Source: Muribaculaceae bacterium (GTDB taxonomy: Bacteria > Bacillota > Clostridia > Lachnospirales > Lachnospiraceae). Taken from it: a stretch of 64,000 bases of DNA. Below, one piece after another: positions 34,283 through 43,829 of the stretch; the stretch's first letter is position 1; each line of letters begins with the position of its first letter. The stretch spans positions 62,001-126,000 of the forward strand of contig JAMPCA010000002.1 of assembly GCA_023666425.1 (NCBI GenBank). The letters are read 5' to 3'. The notes under the pieces are model-generated. The model saw only the letters and a list, made by a program, of their open reading frames with translations, made no database searches and had not been told where the DNA came from. The position numbers and the translations under genes are program-made.

Positions 34283-35299
34283 TTACTCCCCGTATCCGTT
34301 GGGATTATTCTTCTGCCATCTCCAGGAATCCGCGCACATCTCGCGAATCCCGTACTGCGCCTTCCAGCCCAGCTCACGCTCCGCCTTCGAGGGATCGCAA
34401 TAGCAGGTCGCGATATCGCCAGGTCTGCGCGCCTTAATCGTATAAGGAATTTTGATATCGTTGGCCTCCTCGAAATTCTTCACGATATCCAGCACGCTGT
34501 AGCCATGCCCCGTACCCAGATTGTAGATGCACAGCCCTGCTTTCTCCTCGATCTTCTTTAAAGCCTTCACATGACCCACCGCAAGGTCTACCACATGGAT
34601 ATAATCCCGCACGCCTGTTCCGTCGGGCGTATCGTAGTCGTCGCCGAACACGCCGAGCTCCGCGAGCTTGCCCACGGCCACCTGCGTAATATAGGGCATG
34701 AGGTTGTTCGGAATCCCGTTGGGATTCTCGCCCATGGTGCCGCTCTTGTGGGCGCCGATGGGGTTAAAGTAACGCAGCAGAATCACATTCCACTCGTTGT
34801 CCGCCTTCTGGATATCCATCAGAATCTGCTCCAGCATGGACTTTGTCCAGCCGTAGGGATTCGTGCACTGTCCCTTCGGGCACTCCTCTGTGATCGGAAT
34901 CTGCGCCGGATCGCCGTAGACCGTCGCCGAGGAAGAAAAAATAATGTTCTTGCAGCCGTTCTGCCGCATAACGTCCACCAGCGTCAGCGTCCCCGCGATA
35001 TTGTTGTTGTAATACTCCCACGGCTTCGCCACGGACTCGCCCACAGCCTTTAAGCCTGCAAAGTGAATACAGCTCTCAATGCTCTGCTCTGCAAAAATCT
35101 TATTCAGGATATCTCTATCAAGAATATCCCCCTTGTAAAAGACCGTCTTTTTTCCGGTCAACGCCTCTACCCGCTCCAGGGACTTCTCGGATGCGTTGGA
35201 CAGATTGTCGAGCACCACGACCTCATAACCTGCTTCCAAAAGCTCCACACATGTGTGGCTTCCGATGTATCCCGCGCCGCCAGTAACTAAAATCGCCAT
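34283..35299 (-). CDS. galE: UDP-glucose 4-epimerase
   Basis: A 338-residue short-chain dehydrogenase-type epimerase interconverting UDP-glucose and UDP-galactose. It has the NAD-binding [16 protein letters not shown] at residues 6-21, the catalytic Ser in FSSSATVYG, and the Tyr/Lys pair in YGWTKSMLE. Length is standard for GalE. It stands alone and is divergent from the AraC-type regulator upstream. Confidence 0.96.
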   Translation of the reverse strand: MAILVTGGAGYIGSHTCVELLEAGYEVVVLDNLSNASEKSLERVEALTGKKTVFYKGDILDRDILNKIFAEQSIESCIHFAGLKAVGESVAKPWEYYNNNIAGTLTLVDVMRQNGCKNIIFSSSATVYGDPAQIPITEECPKGQCTNPYGWTKSMLEQILMDIQKADNEWNVILLRYFNPIGAHKSGTMGENPNGIPNNLMPYITQVAVGKLAELGVFGDDYDTPDGTGVRDYIHVVDLAVGHVKALKKIEEKAGLCIYNLGTGHGYSVLDIVKNFEEANDIKIPYTIKARRPGDIATCYCDPSKAERELGWKAQYGIREMCADSWRWQKNNPNGYGE

Positions 35300-35520
35300 A
35301 GTCTCTTCTCCTTTTCTTTATTGCCTGTCGACTGTTTCTGAATCCTATTCTAGTCTATTCTCCCCCATTTGTATAGAAGAAAATGTACTAAAAACATGTA
35401 ATTATGTTGCACCCGCTTTTCATGCAACATAAATGCTGTAGAAAAGCAGGGGGAGTTGTGCTATACTATCATGCGGAACATTTATCGTCGGCATCATGCG
35501 GCAATTTCGGAAGGACAACT

Positions 35521-36354
35521 ATGAACGATAAATATAAGAACTCATACAAGGCAAAGGAAAAAGAGCTTGTCTCCCTCTCTGTTTATAATGTAGGCTGTGA
35601 GCGCTGCGATGCAGACCACCAGTGGGGACCCGGCGTCCGGGATCACTATCTGATCCACTACATTATCTCCGGAAAAGGAACCTATCAGGTGGGAGGGACG
35701 GCCTACAAGCTGCGCGCCGGAGACGCTTTTCTTGTATATCCCAACACAGAAGTTATCTACAGTGCTGATGAGGAGGAGCCCTGGGAGTATGCCTGGGTGG
35801 GCTTCACGGGCAGCGACGCTGCGATGATTCTGCGGGCTACGGACTTTACACACAAGAATCCCTGCATCCTCGGGGTTGAAAACGGCGATGAGATCCAGCG
35901 GCAGCTCTTACATATCTACGACGCCAGAGGTAATGAATTCCGGCATGCAGTGGAAATGACGGGACGGCTTTACACGACGCTTGCCCTTTTCATACAGAGC
36001 TCCCACAAAAAGGAGTCCGACAATACGGCCAGCAGCTATGTGCTAAAGGGCATCGAATACATCAGCGCCAACTACTCTTACCCCATCACCGTAGAGGATA
36101 TCGCATCCTATGTGGGGCTTAGCAGGAGCCACCTCTTCCGCTCTTTTCAGGCGGTGATGCAACAGTCGCCGAAGGAGTACCTGACTGATTTTCGCATGAA
36201 GCAGGCCTGCGATCTCTTAGACCGCTCCGATCTGTCCATTACTGCCATCGCGAACTCTGTCGGCTTTGATAATGGTCTTTACTTCTCCAAGACCTTCCAC
36301 AAAAAGAAGGGCGTCTCTCCAAAGGAGTACCGCGCCACACATAAAAAGCGTTAG
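35521..36354 (+). CDS. AraC family transcriptional regulator
   Basis: A 277-residue regulator. An N-terminal cupin-type ligand domain (HYIISGKGTYQVGGTAYKLR, DAFLVYPNTEVIY) precedes two helix-turn-helix units, VEDIASYVGLSRSHLFRSFQ and ITAIANSVGFDNGLYFSKTF, ending GVSPKEYR. Regulators of this type in this family usually respond to sugars. ATG at 35521 has GGAAGGA upstream; the open frame from 35404 is leader. It diverges from galE, with 221 bases between the starts, so it could regulate that gene. Confidence 0.9.
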   Translation: MNDKYKNSYKAKEKELVSLSVYNVGCERCDADHQWGPGVRDHYLIHYIISGKGTYQVGGTAYKLRAGDAFLVYPNTEVIYSADEEEPWEYAWVGFTGSDAAMILRATDFTHKNPCILGVENGDEIQRQLLHIYDARGNEFRHAVEMTGRLYTTLALFIQSSHKKESDNTASSYVLKGIEYISANYSYPITVEDIASYVGLSRSHLFRSFQAVMQQSPKEYLTDFRMKQACDLLDRSDLSITAIANSVGFDNGLYFSKTFHKKKGVSPKEYRATHKKR

Positions 36355-36391
36355 CCTCTGGCTTTCGCCTTTTTGTCTGTTCCTGCATAAA

Positions 36392-36433
36392 CAAAAACCG
36401 CCCTCCCGAAATCAATCTCCGGGACGACGGTTC
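36392..36433. terminator. Bidirectional terminator between the AraC gene and rplT
   Basis: On the minus strand AACCGTCGTCCCGG pairs with CGGGAGGGCGGTT, followed by TTTGTTT. On the plus strand the same hairpin is followed by CTTTTATTT. It serves the infC-rpmI-rplT operon and the convergent AraC gene. Confidence 0.8.
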
Positions 36434-36452
36434 TTTTATTTGACAGCTTGTA

Positions 36453-36809
36453 CTACGCAACCTTGCTCTTTGCAAGCTCCACCAGCTTTGCAAAACCCTC
36501 GGCGTCCGTAACAGCCATGTCAGCAAGCACCTTGCGGTTTAAATCTGCGCCTGCGAGCTTAAGTCCATACATGAACTGGCTGTAGGAAAGTCCGTTCATG
36601 CGCGCTGCCGCATTGATTCTTGCAATCCAGAGCTGACGGAACTGTCTCTTTCTCTGTTTGCGACCCTCATAGGAGCTCGCCAGCGCTCTCATCACCGACT
36701 GCTTTGCTACACGATACTGCTTGGAACGGGCTCCTCTGTAACCCTTTGCCAGCTTTAAGACTCTGTTATGTTTTTTTCTGGCGTTCATGCCGCCCTTTAC
36801 TCTTGCCAT
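36453..36809 (-). CDS. rplT: 50S ribosomal protein L20
   Basis: A 118-residue protein of standard length, with [20 protein letters not shown] at the N-terminus and [20 protein letters not shown] mid-protein. L20 binds 23S rRNA early in assembly and, in Bacillus, represses the infC operon through its leader. Last gene of infC-rpmI-rplT. Confidence 0.98.
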   Translation of the reverse strand: MARVKGGMNARKKHNRVLKLAKGYRGARSKQYRVAKQSVMRALASSYEGRKQRKRQFRQLWIARINAAARMNGLSYSQFMYGLKLAGADLNRKVLADMAVTDAEGFAKLVELAKSKVA

Positions 36810-36856
36810 TTTTCTATTCCTCCTTCAACATATTCATGTAATCCTTTTGACGAATA

Positions 36857-37054
36857 TTACATATAAGGTAAAATCTTCTTCATGTTCTTAACATTCGTCG
36901 CATCAACGATTGCAGGCTTGCGCAGATTACGCTTGGTCTTTCTCGTCTTTTTGGTCAGAATATGTCTTCTGTAGGCCTTATTTCTCTTGAGCTTTCCGGT
37001 TCCTGTAACCTTAAAACGTTTTTCAGCAGACCTCTTTGTCTTCATTTTTGGCAT
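36857..37054 (-). CDS. rpmI: 50S ribosomal protein L35
   Basis: A 65-residue basic protein beginning [20 protein letters not shown], the L35 signature, with the [19 protein letters not shown] middle. Second gene of the infC operon. Confidence 0.98.
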   Translation of the reverse strand: MPKMKTKRSAEKRFKVTGTGKLKRNKAYRRHILTKKTRKTKRNLRKPAIVDATNVKNMKKILPYM

Positions 37055-37076
37055 TGTGTATTCCTCCTTAATATAG

Positions 37077-37583
37077 TTATTTTTTCTCTGCCAGCACCAT
37101 GCCGATACTTCTTCCCTCGACCTTCGGTGCCTTCTCCACTACTGCAACATCGGAGAGACTTAAAGCGATATCGTCCAAAATGTGCCTGCTCTGGTTCATG
37201 TGCGCCATCTCACGCCCGCGGAAGCGAAGTGTGATCTTGACCTTGTTTCCCTTAGAGAGAAACTTCTTTGCAGCATTCATCTTGGTGTTCAAATCATTCG
37301 TGTCAATATTCGGCGATAAACGAATCTCCTTCAGTTCAACAATTTTTTGCTTTTTCTTTGCATCCTTCTCCTTGCGCGCCTGCTCGTAACGGAACTTGCC
37401 ATAATCAATCACCTTACACACCGGCGGCTTGGCATTCGGAGCAATCTTCACCAGATCCAGGCCGGCCTCATCTGCAATCTTCTGCGCTTCCCTCGCGGAG
37501 ACGATACCCAGCTGCTCGCCGTCAGATCCGATCAATCGAACTTCCTTGTCTCTGATCTGTTCATTAATCATTAATTCGCTAAT
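37077..37583 (-). CDS. infC: Translation initiation factor IF-3
   Basis: A 168-residue factor that keeps the 30S subunit free and checks the initiator codon. It has [20 protein letters not shown] and [20 protein letters not shown] in the C-domain. An ATG lies at 37571, but it has no ribosome binding site at normal distance. Four codons upstream in frame, ATT at 37581-37583 follows GGAGG by nine bases and gives [18 protein letters not shown] therefore place the start at the ATT, the rare initiator long known for infC, which lets IF-3 limit its own synthesis. Confidence 0.93.
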   Translation of the reverse strand: MSELMINEQIRDKEVRLIGSDGEQLGIVSAREAQKIADEAGLDLVKIAPNAKPPVCKVIDYGKFRYEQARKEKDAKKKQKIVELKEIRLSPNIDTNDLNTKMNAAKKFLSKGNKVKITLRFRGREMAHMNQSRHILDDIALSLSDVAVVEKAPKVEGRSIGMVLAEKK

Positions 37584-37597
37584 GGTCTTATACCTCC

Positions 37598-37629
37598 AAA
37601 AAAATAGTGGATAGGCAGACTATCCACTA
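37598..37629 (-). terminator. Attenuator terminator in the infC leader
   Basis: TAGTGGATAG and CTATCCACTA form a 10-bp stem directly followed by seven U, ending just before the infC ribosome binding site. An upstream segment, TATCCACT (37697-37704, minus strand), can pair with the 5' arm AGTGGATA and would act as antiterminator. Confidence 0.8.
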
Positions 37630-37730
37630 CAAATCTTCAACACAAAAAGCATGTTAAAAATATGAACGCTAAGTCGCCCGATCGCGCTTAGGTGAGAGTG
37701 GATACTCTACTTGTTTCTAACAACTCTGTT
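37598..37730 (-). promoter_or_regulatory. infC-rpmI-rplT leader, L20-type attenuation control
   Basis: A leader of about 130 nt lies between the promoter and infC with mutually exclusive terminator and antiterminator pairings. In Bacillus the equivalent leader is stabilised in the terminator form by L20 protein. The same ligand here is inferred from operon content. Confidence 0.6.
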
Positions 37731-37759
37731 ACTTTAACACATTTTTTCCGCCATGTCAA
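37731..37759 (-). promoter_or_regulatory. Promoter for infC-rpmI-rplT
   Basis: TTGACA (37754-37759), 17-base spacer, TAAAGT (37731-37736), minus strand. Confidence 0.8.
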
Positions 37760-37797
37760 TCATATATTTCACAAAAATCCATTTACCGCAGGAACTT

Positions 37798-39918
37798 CTA
37801 CTCTACAGGCTCTGCCGGAATAAAAATCCTCTCCCCGGAAACGGGGCCGTCCACCACCGCCTCCTCCGCCTCGCGGCAGAACTGCTCCTGCGAATTGACC
37901 GCAATCTTTCCTCTGCGGTCAGGCTTGGCATATGTACCATCCGCACCCAGAAGGCGTGCCTTCACATTGTCTGCCAGCTCCACCTCTAAGATGTGCAGCG
38001 CCTTTTTCTTTAGCTCCTCCTCCATCACCGGGAAGATTATCTCCACCCGGCGGTCAAGATTCCTCTGCATCCAGTCCGCGCTTCCCATATAAAGTTCCGT
38101 ATCCCCGTCATTCCAGAAGTAGAAAATGCGGCTGTGCTCCAAAAAATTGCCGACGATCGAGCGCACCGTAATATTCTCGCTGATCCCCGGAATCCCCACC
38201 TTGAGACAGCAAATGCCCCGGACGATCAGATCAATTTTAACCCCTGCCGCAGAGGCCTCGTAGAGAGCCGCAATGATCCCCGGGTCGCAGAGGGAGTTCA
38301 TTTTCGCCGTGATCTTCCCCTCTCTTCCGGCTTTCGCGTGCTTTTTCTCCCGCTCGATCAGGCGGAGGAATTTGTCCCTGAGCCAGTAAGGCGCAAGGAT
38401 CAGCTCATTCCACGATAAGGGCTCCGAGTAGCCGGAGAGCATATTGAACACTGCCGTCGCATCCTCACCAATAGACTCCTTGCAGGTAAAAATCCCACAG
38501 TCTGTATAGAGTTTCGCCGTGGAATCATTGTAATTGCCGGTGCCCAGATGGACATAACGGCGGATGCCGTCCTCCTCCCTGCGCACCACCAGCGCAATCT
38601 TGCTGTGCGTCTTTAAGCCCACCAGACCGTATATCACATGGCATCCCGCCTGCTCCAGTTTCTTTGCCCAGACGATATTGTGCTCCTCGTCAAAGCGCGC
38701 CTTTAATTCCACCAGCACCGTCACCTGCTTGCCGTTCTCTGCCGCCTGCGCGAGGCTGGATATAATCGGCGAGTTGCCGCTGACGCGGTAGAGCGTCTGC
38801 TTGATGGCCAGCACCTCCGGATCGCGCGCCGCCTGACGGATAAAGTCCACGACCGGATCAAAAGTCTCATAAGGATGATGCAGAAAAATATCCTGCTCCC
38901 TGATTACGTCAAAAATACTGCTTCCCGGTGCAAGCTCCGGCACACGCTGGGGGCTGTAGGGCTTATAGCGCAGATGGTCATAGCCCTCCATTCCGCAGAC
39001 TTTCATCAGGAACGTTAAATCTATGGGACCCGCGATACGGAAGATATCCTCCTCCGCCACCTTGAGCTCTGACTTCAAAAACTTAAGGAGCTTCTTGTCG
39101 GCCTTATCCTCGATCTCCAGCCGGATCACCTCTCCCCACTGGCGCATCTTAAGCTTATTTTGAATCTCCTTGAGAAGATCCGAGGCCTCATCCTCGTCAA
39201 TCGTCAGATCCGCATTGCGCATCACCCGGTACGGATGGGCACAGAGCACCTTGCGGTTGGAAAACAGCACGCCGATATTCCGCTCAATGATCTCCTCCAG
39301 CAGAATAAAAGTAACGCCCTCCTCCCCCGGAATCTGTACGAGCCTCGGAAGCACGCCGGGCACCTGCACCGTGGCAAATACCTGCTCTCCGTCGCCATGC
39401 TTGCCGCCTAAAAGAGCCGCTATGTTCAGCGTCTTATTGCGAATCAGCGGGAAAGGCCGGGATGCATCTACCGCCATCGGCGTGAGCACCGGATACACGC
39501 TCTCCCTGAAATAGCGGTCCACAAATTCTCCCTGCTCCTTCGTCAGCTCCTCGTGGGCGTCCAGAATGTGGATTCCCTCCTTTGCCAGAAGCGGGATCAG
39601 GGAGCGCATATAGGTGCTGTACTGGGTATTCACCAGTTCCCTCGTAGCTTTGTTGATGGCAGAAAGCTGCTCTGTGGCCGTCATGCCCGCAATGTCCCGC
39701 TTTTTATAGCTGGCATGTACCATGTCCTTTAAGGAAGCCACCCGCACCATGAAAAATTCGTCCAGATTGGAGGAGGTGATGCTGACAAATTTAAGTCTCT
39801 CCAACAGCGGGATCGTCTTGTCCCTCGCCTCAGAGAGCACCCGCTCATCAAATTTGATCCAGCTCAATTCCCGGTTCTCATAGTATTTCGGATTTGTAAA
39901 ATCTATTTTTCCTTCCAT
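37798..39918 (-). CDS. ppk: Polyphosphate kinase 1
   Basis: A 706-residue enzyme that reversibly polymerises the gamma phosphate of ATP into polyphosphate. It has the N-terminal helical domain (ELSWIKFDERVLSEA), the head domain, and two PLD-like catalytic domains. LKTHSKIALVVRR holds the phosphorylated His, and YVHLGTGNYNDSTAKLYTD and MGSADWMQRNLDRRVE complete the site. Length is typical. It lies 21 bases after the ppx-like gene in a pheA-ppx-ppk operon. Confidence 0.97.
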   Translation of the reverse strand: MEGKIDFTNPKYYENRELSWIKFDERVLSEARDKTIPLLERLKFVSITSSNLDEFFMVRVASLKDMVHASYKKRDIAGMTATEQLSAINKATRELVNTQYSTYMRSLIPLLAKEGIHILDAHEELTKEQGEFVDRYFRESVYPVLTPMAVDASRPFPLIRNKTLNIAALLGGKHGDGEQVFATVQVPGVLPRLVQIPGEEGVTFILLEEIIERNIGVLFSNRKVLCAHPYRVMRNADLTIDEDEASDLLKEIQNKLKMRQWGEVIRLEIEDKADKKLLKFLKSELKVAEEDIFRIAGPIDLTFLMKVCGMEGYDHLRYKPYSPQRVPELAPGSSIFDVIREQDIFLHHPYETFDPVVDFIRQAARDPEVLAIKQTLYRVSGNSPIISSLAQAAENGKQVTVLVELKARFDEEHNIVWAKKLEQAGCHVIYGLVGLKTHSKIALVVRREEDGIRRYVHLGTGNYNDSTAKLYTDCGIFTCKESIGEDATAVFNMLSGYSEPLSWNELILAPYWLRDKFLRLIEREKKHAKAGREGKITAKMNSLCDPGIIAALYEASAAGVKIDLIVRGICCLKVGIPGISENITVRSIVGNFLEHSRIFYFWNDGDTELYMGSADWMQRNLDRRVEIIFPVMEEELKKKALHILEVELADNVKARLLGADGTYAKPDRRGKIAVNSQEQFCREAEEAVVDGPVSGERIFIPAEPVE

Positions 39919-39939
39919 AAATAACCTCCCACACTCCTC

Positions 39940-41478
39940 TTACACAGAATACACTCTCTTCTGTTTCAGCACCGGCTTCATGCTGAACACTTCCTCAAAA
40001 TATGCCGTCTTGGCGTCAAAAAGCGCCTGCTCCAGCGAAATGTCCTCAAATGCCTCCACCGTGAACAGCAAAAGCCGTCCCTTGACAGCGATGCGTATAT
40101 TCTTAAACTTCTGCTTGTGGCTCTGATCCAGCGCATTCGCCACCCGTAAGATTGCGGACAGTTTGGCGACGATGAGATAACTCTCCACGTCGAGCCGGTC
40201 GGAAAGCTCCTCATAATCGTCCAGGGGCTTGGTATTGTAGAGCACCGTCATAGCCACGATCTCCCGTTCCAAATGCGTCAGGCCTATGAGCTCCGAAGAC
40301 ATAATGATCTGGTAGGCGCTCATGGCGCTCCCCGTCATGGACACATACTTGCCGCAGTCATGGAGGATGGTCGCGACCTCTAAAAGCAGCTTCTGGCGTT
40401 TGCCCATACTGTGCACCTTCTTTAGGGTGTCGAAAATCTGGGTAGACAGCCTGCGCAGCGCATCGATGTGGGGGCTGTAGCTGCTGTAATGCTCCGAGAG
40501 AAACTTTGCCCCCGAGATGACATCCGACTCAAAATCGTGGGTGCTCTTAAGAAGTTTATTCCGGTAAGCATAATCGTATGCCATGCCGTCCTGTATGCCG
40601 TAGCCCGGCACCCACACCTCCTTGGGTGAAAGATTCTCCACCAGCGTCTTAAACAGTGTGATCGAAGGAACGATCAGGGGCTCTCTCTCATTCGGCAGAT
40701 TCAGCTCGCTCGTGATCTCCTCCAGGGTGTTTTTCTGAAGCTTGTCAATGAACTTTATGAACTTCTCCGACTTCACCAGCTTGTCGTCCTGACCGTTTTT
40801 TTCTATTTTGCGGATCAGCTCTGTCCCGTAATCGCTGATGAGCACCACATAGTCCACATCCTCGTTCATGTACATGGCGCGAAAGCCCTCCAGCTTTTTG
40901 TTCATGTACTCCTCGATCTGCGTCTCGTAGAGCTTTAAGGAATGTCCCCTGTCCCCGAGGAGGCTCCGCAGCTTCATGGTTCCCGCCTCAATGTGCTGGG
41001 TCGTGATGAGCCTTCCCTCTTTGAATATGGTAATCTGTAAGCTTGCGCCTCCCACATCGACAACCGCGGCCCGCGTGGCGATCATGCGCTCAAACGCCTC
41101 CCGCCCCGCCACAGCCTCATAGCTGATAAACCGGTGTTCAGAATTGCTTAAAACCCTCACGTTAAATCCGGTGCGCAAAAGTATCTGGTTCAACACAAAC
41201 AGTTCATTCGTGACGCCGCGCAGAACCTCCGATGCAAACACCTCGTAATACTCTACCCGGTAGCCCTCCATGATCCGCTTGAATTCTGCAAGCTTATCAC
41301 ACAGCGACTCCACAAGCTCGCTGCCGATACTCCCGTTTGCAAAGGCGTCCCTCCCCAGATCCAGACGGAAACGGATATGATCCACCTCATGGAGCCTCTT
41401 CCTGTCAAAATACTCGAACACCTTTAAGCTGATGTCATAGGTTCCGATATAAATTGCCGCGTAAGAATGAATTGCCAT
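39940..41478 (-). CDS. Ppx/GppA-family phosphatase with C-terminal HD domain
   Basis: A 512-residue protein. Its N-terminal half has the ASKHA fold of exopolyphosphatase/pppGpp phosphatase and its C-terminal part (about residue 310 on) is an HD domain with TILHDCGKYV. The glycine-rich motifs deviate from the usual pattern: AAIYIGTYDISLKVF in place of A.IDIGSNS.RL, and VVDVGGASLQ in place of .DIGGGSTE. ATG at 41478 follows GGAGGATCT. Pairing with ppk supports a role in polyphosphate turnover, but catalytic ability is uncertain. Confidence 0.82.
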   Translation of the reverse strand: MAIHSYAAIYIGTYDISLKVFEYFDRKRLHEVDHIRFRLDLGRDAFANGSIGSELVESLCDKLAEFKRIMEGYRVEYYEVFASEVLRGVTNELFVLNQILLRTGFNVRVLSNSEHRFISYEAVAGREAFERMIATRAAVVDVGGASLQITIFKEGRLITTQHIEAGTMKLRSLLGDRGHSLKLYETQIEEYMNKKLEGFRAMYMNEDVDYVVLISDYGTELIRKIEKNGQDDKLVKSEKFIKFIDKLQKNTLEEITSELNLPNEREPLIVPSITLFKTLVENLSPKEVWVPGYGIQDGMAYDYAYRNKLLKSTHDFESDVISGAKFLSEHYSSYSPHIDALRRLSTQIFDTLKKVHSMGKRQKLLLEVATILHDCGKYVSMTGSAMSAYQIIMSSELIGLTHLEREIVAMTVLYNTKPLDDYEELSDRLDVESYLIVAKLSAILRVANALDQSHKQKFKNIRIAVKGRLLLFTVEAFEDISLEQALFDAKTAYFEEVFSMKPVLKQKRVYSV

Positions 41479-41510
41479 AGATCCTCCTCCCGTCCCCGGC
41501 CAAAGCCCGG

Positions 41511-42641
41511 TCAATATGTACCTAATATTTTCAGTGCAATCGCTTCTTCCCTCAGACCACGCAGAGCGTTCACCACCGCCGTGTCTGTAAAACGCCCCTC
41601 AAAGTCAATAAAGAAACGGTATTCCCAGTTGCGCCCGGGAATCGGGCGGGACTGAATGTTTGTCATATTCAGTCCATTATAAATAAAATGCGAGAGCATA
41701 TGATATAATGAACCGCTCTCGTGGGGAGCCTCAAAGCAGATACTGATCCGTCCGCTCGATCTGTCATAAACCTTTTCCCCCGTGACAATGATAAAGCGGG
41801 TTGAATTGTCCGGATTATTGGAGATTCCCTCCTCTAACACCTTAAGCCCATAGATTCCCGCCGTGAGGGCGCTGGCGATGGCCGCCTGATTTTTCAGACC
41901 CTCGTCCTTCACCTTTTTGGCGGACTCCGCCGTGTTTTTTAGGCTAATTTTTTCAAATTCCCTGTGCCTGTCCAGATATGCGCTGCACTGCATGAGCCCC
42001 TGCGGATGGGAATAGACGCAGGTAATATCCTTAAGCTCCGCCTCCGGCATCGCCAGAAGCGCATGATCAATTTTAATAATCTGTTCTCCCACGATATAGT
42101 TGTCATATGCCACGAGAAGATCATAATTCTCCGAGACGATCCCCGCAGAAGAATTTTCGATGGGAAGCACCGCATAATCCGCCTCACCGCCCTGAATCGC
42201 CTCCATGGCGTCTTTCCAGGTCTCCACCTGGCGGCCGTTACAGTCCTCGCCAAAAAAAGCTTTCATGGCCTGCTGGCTGTAAGCTCCCTCCACGCCCTGA
42301 AACACAATACGCGCGCCGGAAAAATCCAGTTTGTCCACCTCTGTAAAGGCCTGCGCCTCTGTCATCCCATGCTCGGTCAAAAGCTGGTACTGCTTCTTGC
42401 GGCTCGTGGACATAATCTGCTCGAACAGCTCCCTCAGGCCATGCTTCATAAAGCTGTCCTTTGCCACAGCCTCTAAAGACTCCAGCTTTGCACGCTCTCT
42501 CGCTCTGTCGAACACCTGCATACCAGTAGAAATCTTATATTCCGCCACCTCCGCGGCAAGAAGCATCCGCTTCTCATACAACTCCACGATTCCGCCATCG
42601 AGCTTGTCAATCTCCTGGCGCAGCTCCATTAAATCCCTCAT
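41511..42641 (-). CDS. pheA: Bifunctional chorismate mutase/prephenate dehydratase (P-protein)
   Basis: A 376-residue enzyme converting chorismate to prephenate and then phenylpyruvate. The N-terminal mutase (residues 1-85) has LRQEIDKLDGGIVELYEKRM. The dehydratase (about 105-285) has FQGVEGAYSQQAMKAFFG and the FIIVTGE end. The C-terminal ACT domain, which should bind Phe for feedback inhibition, has FEAPHESGSLYHMLSHF and IQSRPIPGRNWEYRFFIDFE. First gene of the pheA-ppx-ppk operon. Confidence 0.95.
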   Translation of the reverse strand: MRDLMELRQEIDKLDGGIVELYEKRMLLAAEVAEYKISTGMQVFDRARERAKLESLEAVAKDSFMKHGLRELFEQIMSTSRKKQYQLLTEHGMTEAQAFTEVDKLDFSGARIVFQGVEGAYSQQAMKAFFGEDCNGRQVETWKDAMEAIQGGEADYAVLPIENSSAGIVSENYDLLVAYDNYIVGEQIIKIDHALLAMPEAELKDITCVYSHPQGLMQCSAYLDRHREFEKISLKNTAESAKKVKDEGLKNQAAIASALTAGIYGLKVLEEGISNNPDNSTRFIIVTGEKVYDRSSGRISICFEAPHESGSLYHMLSHFIYNGLNMTNIQSRPIPGRNWEYRFFIDFEGRFTDTAVVNALRGLREEAIALKILGTY

Positions 42642-42678
42642 GTCCTGCTCCTCTCCGCTGGTGTTTTTCTAACTCAAA

Positions 42679-42707
42679 ATTTTAGTACAATTGTCCCAAA
42701 AAGGCAA
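42679..42707 (-). promoter_or_regulatory. Promoter for pheA-ppx-ppk
   Basis: TTGCCT (42702-42707), 17-base spacer, TAAAAT (42679-42684), minus strand, about 40 bases upstream of the pheA ATG. No T-box or leader terminator is present. Confidence 0.65.
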
Positions 42708-42797
42708 GTATGCCTTGCAAAATTACTTGTCAAAATATATACTTTTTTCTATGGGGAAGCCATCGTTTTATTACCAGTTTATGACAGGAGATTTGCT

Positions 42798-43826
42798 ATG
42801 AAAAAATTTTTGATCATCACATTGTGCACCGTTATCGCCATTGCCGCTATCGCCGGCGGTATCTGGAAATATGCGGACAGCCGCTTCCAGTACAACGAGA
42901 GCTATGTAAACGGCAGCAGCGCCGGAAATCTTTACAACGGCGGACTGTTCTGCGAGAGCAGCGGCACTGTATTTTTTGCAAACCCGGATGACAGCAACCG
43001 GCTCTATTCCATGGATTTAAACGGCGACAACCTGAAAAAGCTCTGCGACGATAAGGCAATGTTTATCAATGCGGACAGCCATTATGTCTATTATGTCCGC
43101 CGCAATAAGGATCTGGAAACCACCGGCCCCATGGCCATCTTCACCTTTAACAACAACAGTCTGTGCCGGATCTCGCGCGCGGGCGGCAAAGTGACGGTTT
43201 TAGACCCTGACCCCTGTATCTACGCCTCGCTGGTGGGCAACTACATCTACTATCTCCACTACGACAGCGAGACGGCAACCCGGCTTTATAAGATTGGGAT
43301 TGATGGAAAGGATAAGAAAGAGATCAGCTCCCAGTATGTGTTTACCTGCAGCACGCTGGGTCAGTATTTCTATTACAACGGCATGAGCACTGACGGCTGT
43401 CTCTACGAGTACGACACCGCCACGGACCGCTCCCGCATGATCTACGACTGCAACTGCTACAAGCCGATTGTCACCAGCGACAGCAATGTCTACTATCTGG
43501 ACGTGAATAAGGATAATGCACTGGTTCACACGAATATCCAGTTTGGCAATCCAAACACCTTAACCACCGACAGCATTGATCTCTACAATGTATACGGCAG
43601 CTATATCTATTACCAGCGTTATTCGGAGGATTCCTCAGCGCTTTGCATGGTCAAAAATGACGGGACAGATTTTAGGGAGCTAAAGACCGGCAATCACTCC
43701 AATATCCACGTCACCTCCTACTATATCTACTTCACGGACTTTCGTTCCGGGGAGACCTTTTATACGCCAACAGCAAACCCGGGGGAAGTCTATTCCTTCC
43801 ACCCGGGCGTGATTACAGAGGACTGA
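42798..43826 (+). CDS. Membrane-anchored DUF5050-like protein
   Basis: A 342-residue protein with one N-terminal hydrophobic segment (about residues 4-24) and an extracytoplasmic body rich in Tyr and Asp. The body contains repeated motifs such as GNYIYYLHYDS, GQYFYYNGMS, SNVYYLDVN and GSYIYYQRYSE, consistent with a beta-propeller of the DUF5050 type. Function unknown. RBS AGGAGA. It is on the plus strand between two minus-strand units and converges on the next gene with only three bases between stop codons. Confidence 0.75.
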   Translation: MKKFLIITLCTVIAIAAIAGGIWKYADSRFQYNESYVNGSSAGNLYNGGLFCESSGTVFFANPDDSNRLYSMDLNGDNLKKLCDDKAMFINADSHYVYYVRRNKDLETTGPMAIFTFNNNSLCRISRAGGKVTVLDPDPCIYASLVGNYIYYLHYDSETATRLYKIGIDGKDKKEISSQYVFTCSTLGQYFYYNGMSTDGCLYEYDTATDRSRMIYDCNCYKPIVTSDSNVYYLDVNKDNALVHTNIQFGNPNTLTTDSIDLYNVYGSYIYYQRYSEDSSALCMVKNDGTDFRELKTGNHSNIHVTSYYIYFTDFRSGETFYTPTANPGEVYSFHPGVITED

Positions 43827-43829
43827 CGG

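Noticed and set aside
42642-42797. T-box or leader-peptide attenuator before pheA
   Set aside because: The pheA leader is only about 35 nt, with no stem I or terminator hairpin.
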